A DNA stretch of 15,078 nt from JAWKTM01 sp041399085 (lineage in GTDB: Bacteria > Planctomycetota > Planctomycetia > Pirellulales > Pirellulaceae): positions 1-15,078 of the forward strand of contig JAWKTM010000107.1 of NCBI GenBank assembly GCA_041399085.1, in the 5' to 3' direction. This document shows positions 13,772 to 15,078 of the stretch, piece by piece (the first letter of the stretch is position 1; each line of letters begins with the position of its first letter). The translations under genes were made by a program, and so were the position numbers. The notes beneath the pieces were generated by a model that saw nothing but the letters and a program-made list of their open reading frames with translations, made no database searches and was not told the origin of the DNA.

Positions 13772-15078
13772 TCACCCATTCACTCGGCTGGCGAGCAGCG
13801 TTTCGGCCGAAAGGACCGCCAGCAGCAACAGGACAATCGGCGGCCAATATTCGTCGCTGCGACTGGTGGATTTCGGGGCGAGCGACGCGGCAAGCTTCTC
13901 AGATTCGTCCTGCTCGGCGGCAGCCAATTGAAATGCGTCGCGGAACTGTTCGTCCGTCAAACGCTGAACTTGGGACTCACGCGGGTCGGTGTTGCGAACG
14001 ACCAACACCTCGTCGACCTCTTCGATTCCGGGCGACGCCTCAGGCTGCTGAATCAGCTCGTCGCGAACCGATTGCCGCGGATCAAGCTGGCCCGTCAAAT
14101 ACGCGGCGAGCTGCCGGAACAGCGGCACGTACAGCCGACCTTGCGGCCAATCATTCCAAGCTCGATCGGCGGTCGTGGCGACAAACACAAACCGGCCTTC
14201 GCCCAGCGGACGCTCGACAATCAACGGCAACTCGTCGGCTCGCACCAACACGTCGAAGTCAGTCGCCAATCGTTTCTCGTCCAGCGGCACGAGTCGACGC
14301 ACCGACAATCGCCGCAAGTCGCCGTGCTGCGGATCGGCAAACGGAACAAGCGCCGGATGCTCTCGATCGAACTCGGTCACCCGCGCCGCGACATCGCGCG
14401 GCGACGCCGTCGACTCGGCCGGCAAGATGCCGACTCCTTCGAGCGGCGTTAGCACGGCGGCCGTGGTGCGTTCTCCGGGGAACATCAACACGCTGCCGCC
14501 GCCACGAATGAACTGGTCGAGTCGACCGGCATCGCTGGATGTGAGGCGGCCGAGGTTCGCGAGCACGATCAGTCGATAGCCCGCCAAATCGGGAAAGCCG
14601 TCGCCGCGTTCCCACGCCAGCCGCTCGACTTCGAACGTCCGCGCCGGTCCGCTACCGATCGGATTCGTCAACCGCAACGCCGTTTCCAGAAAGTACGTTT
14701 CGCTCGACCACGGCGTGCGCCCCGGATCGCCGTCGACCAACAACACGCGATCCGGGTGCCGCACTTCGAAGGCGATGAACCGTTGGTTGTCGAAGTCGAA
14801 CGCATCGTCATAATCGGCTCGAACCTGACCGCGATACAAACCGGGCTGAGTGATCGGTAACTCGAACCGCACGCTCGTGCGGCTGCCGCTGGCCAACGAG
14901 CAGGTTTGATTCACCGACACGTCGCCGCTTGGCCCATTCAACGACAGCCGCAGCTCGACGTCGCTAATTGGCAGAGCCCCCGCGTTCAGCACTTGGACGG
15001 TTGCGGATATCGGCGAACCGGGTCGGAGTTCAACTTGAACGGGACGAGCCGCTTCGATCGCGATGTTCTGCGTGACGG
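13772..15078 (-). CDS. C-terminal part of a VWA/BatA-type membrane protein (5' end outside the window)
   Basis: The frame is open from the right edge of the window to the TGA at 13772, giving 434 residues plus an unseen N-terminus. The first residues read V-T-Q-N-I-A-I-E-A-A-R-P-V-Q-V-E-L and L-N-A-G-A-L-P-I-S-D-V-E-L, a CARDB-like adhesion or beta-sandwich pattern. An amidotransferase-like Rossmann fold follows: R-V-L-L-V-D-G-D-P-G-R, then Y-R-L-I-V-L-A-N-L-G-R, and F-I-R-G-G-G-S-V-L-M-F-P-G-E without a catalytic Cys. A single C-terminal transmembrane helix (P-P-I-V-L-L-L-L-A-V-L-S-A) ends the protein, so the soluble part should be periplasmic. In related clusters such proteins begin with two membrane helices and a VWA domain; those would lie past 15078. 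A GTG at 14992 is rejected as a start because the frame and the domain continue upstream of it. Function is unknown. Confidence 0.8.
   Translation of the reverse strand, partial: VTQNIAIEAARPVQVELRPGSPISATVQVLNAGALPISDVELRLSLNGPSGDVSVNQTCSLASGSRTSVRFELPITQPGLYRGQVRADYDDAFDFDNQRFIAFEVRHPDRVLLVDGDPGRTPWSSETYFLETALRLTNPIGSGPARTFEVERLAWERGDGFPDLAGYRLIVLANLGRLTSSDAGRLDQFIRGGGSVLMFPGERTTAAVLTPLEGVGILPAESTASPRDVAARVTEFDREHPALVPFADPQHGDLRRLSVRRLVPLDEKRLATDFDVLVRADELPLIVERPLGEGRFVFVATTADRAWNDWPQGRLYVPLFRQLAAYLTGQLDPRQSVRDELIQQPEASPGIEEVDEVLVVRNTDPRESQVQRLTDEQFRDAFQLAAAEQDESEKLAASLAPKSTSRSDEYWPPIVLLLLAVLSAETLLASRVNG

Overview
The window looks like chromosome of a GC-rich planctomycete, most likely Pirellulales. 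This is inferred from gene content and protein style: a run of membrane-anchored von Willebrand factor A (VWA) / glutamine-amidotransferase-fold proteins with a large DUF4175-like coiled-coil protein, a Gln/Ser-rich linker, and long antisense open frames from strong third-position GC bias. No rRNA, tRNA, CRISPR array, integrase or transposase is visible. All genes but one are on the minus strand.

Layout from left to right. (1) An exported agmatine-deiminase / peptidyl-arginine-deiminase family enzyme (35-1399). (2) A ribbon-helix-helix DNA-binding protein with an unrecognised N-terminal region (1602-2222). (3) A 398-base gap rich in inverted repeats, including a 65-base composite hairpin just after the dab operon. 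(4) A complete dabB-dabA operon (6832-2621) for the DAB energy-coupled inorganic carbon uptake system. (5) A divergent winged-helix regulator (7215-7610). The 382-base gap between (4) and (5) holds two good sigma70-like promoters. A 16-base palindrome fills the spacer of the dab promoter, and a degenerate copy lies just upstream of the regulator's -35 box. This is the clearest unexplained regulatory system in the window. (6) Converging on the regulator, a minus-strand cluster: a 5'-truncated VWA/BatA-type membrane protein (beyond 15078 to 13772), the DUF4175-like protein (13519 to 9981), and a VWA / amidotransferase-fold / macroglobulin-like protein (9984-7645) coupled to it by a 4-base overlap.

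The most striking anomaly is in the DUF4175-like gene. Its N-terminal 1.5 kb is intact, but the C-terminal 2 kb (about 12034-9981) reads as one conserved-looking coiled-coil protein only if the frame is changed a dozen or more times. The neighbouring genes have no such breaks. This is either recent gene decay confined to one half of a gene or a local consensus error, and raw reads would decide.

Working together: DabB (proton-conducting membrane subunit) and DabA (zinc enzyme with a carbonic-anhydrase-like site) should convert CO2 to bicarbonate in the cytoplasm using the proton gradient, and the divergent regulator is the obvious candidate controller. The right-hand cluster resembles the MoxR-DUF58-VWA type of envelope operon. 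Any MoxR and DUF58 genes would lie beyond the right edge.
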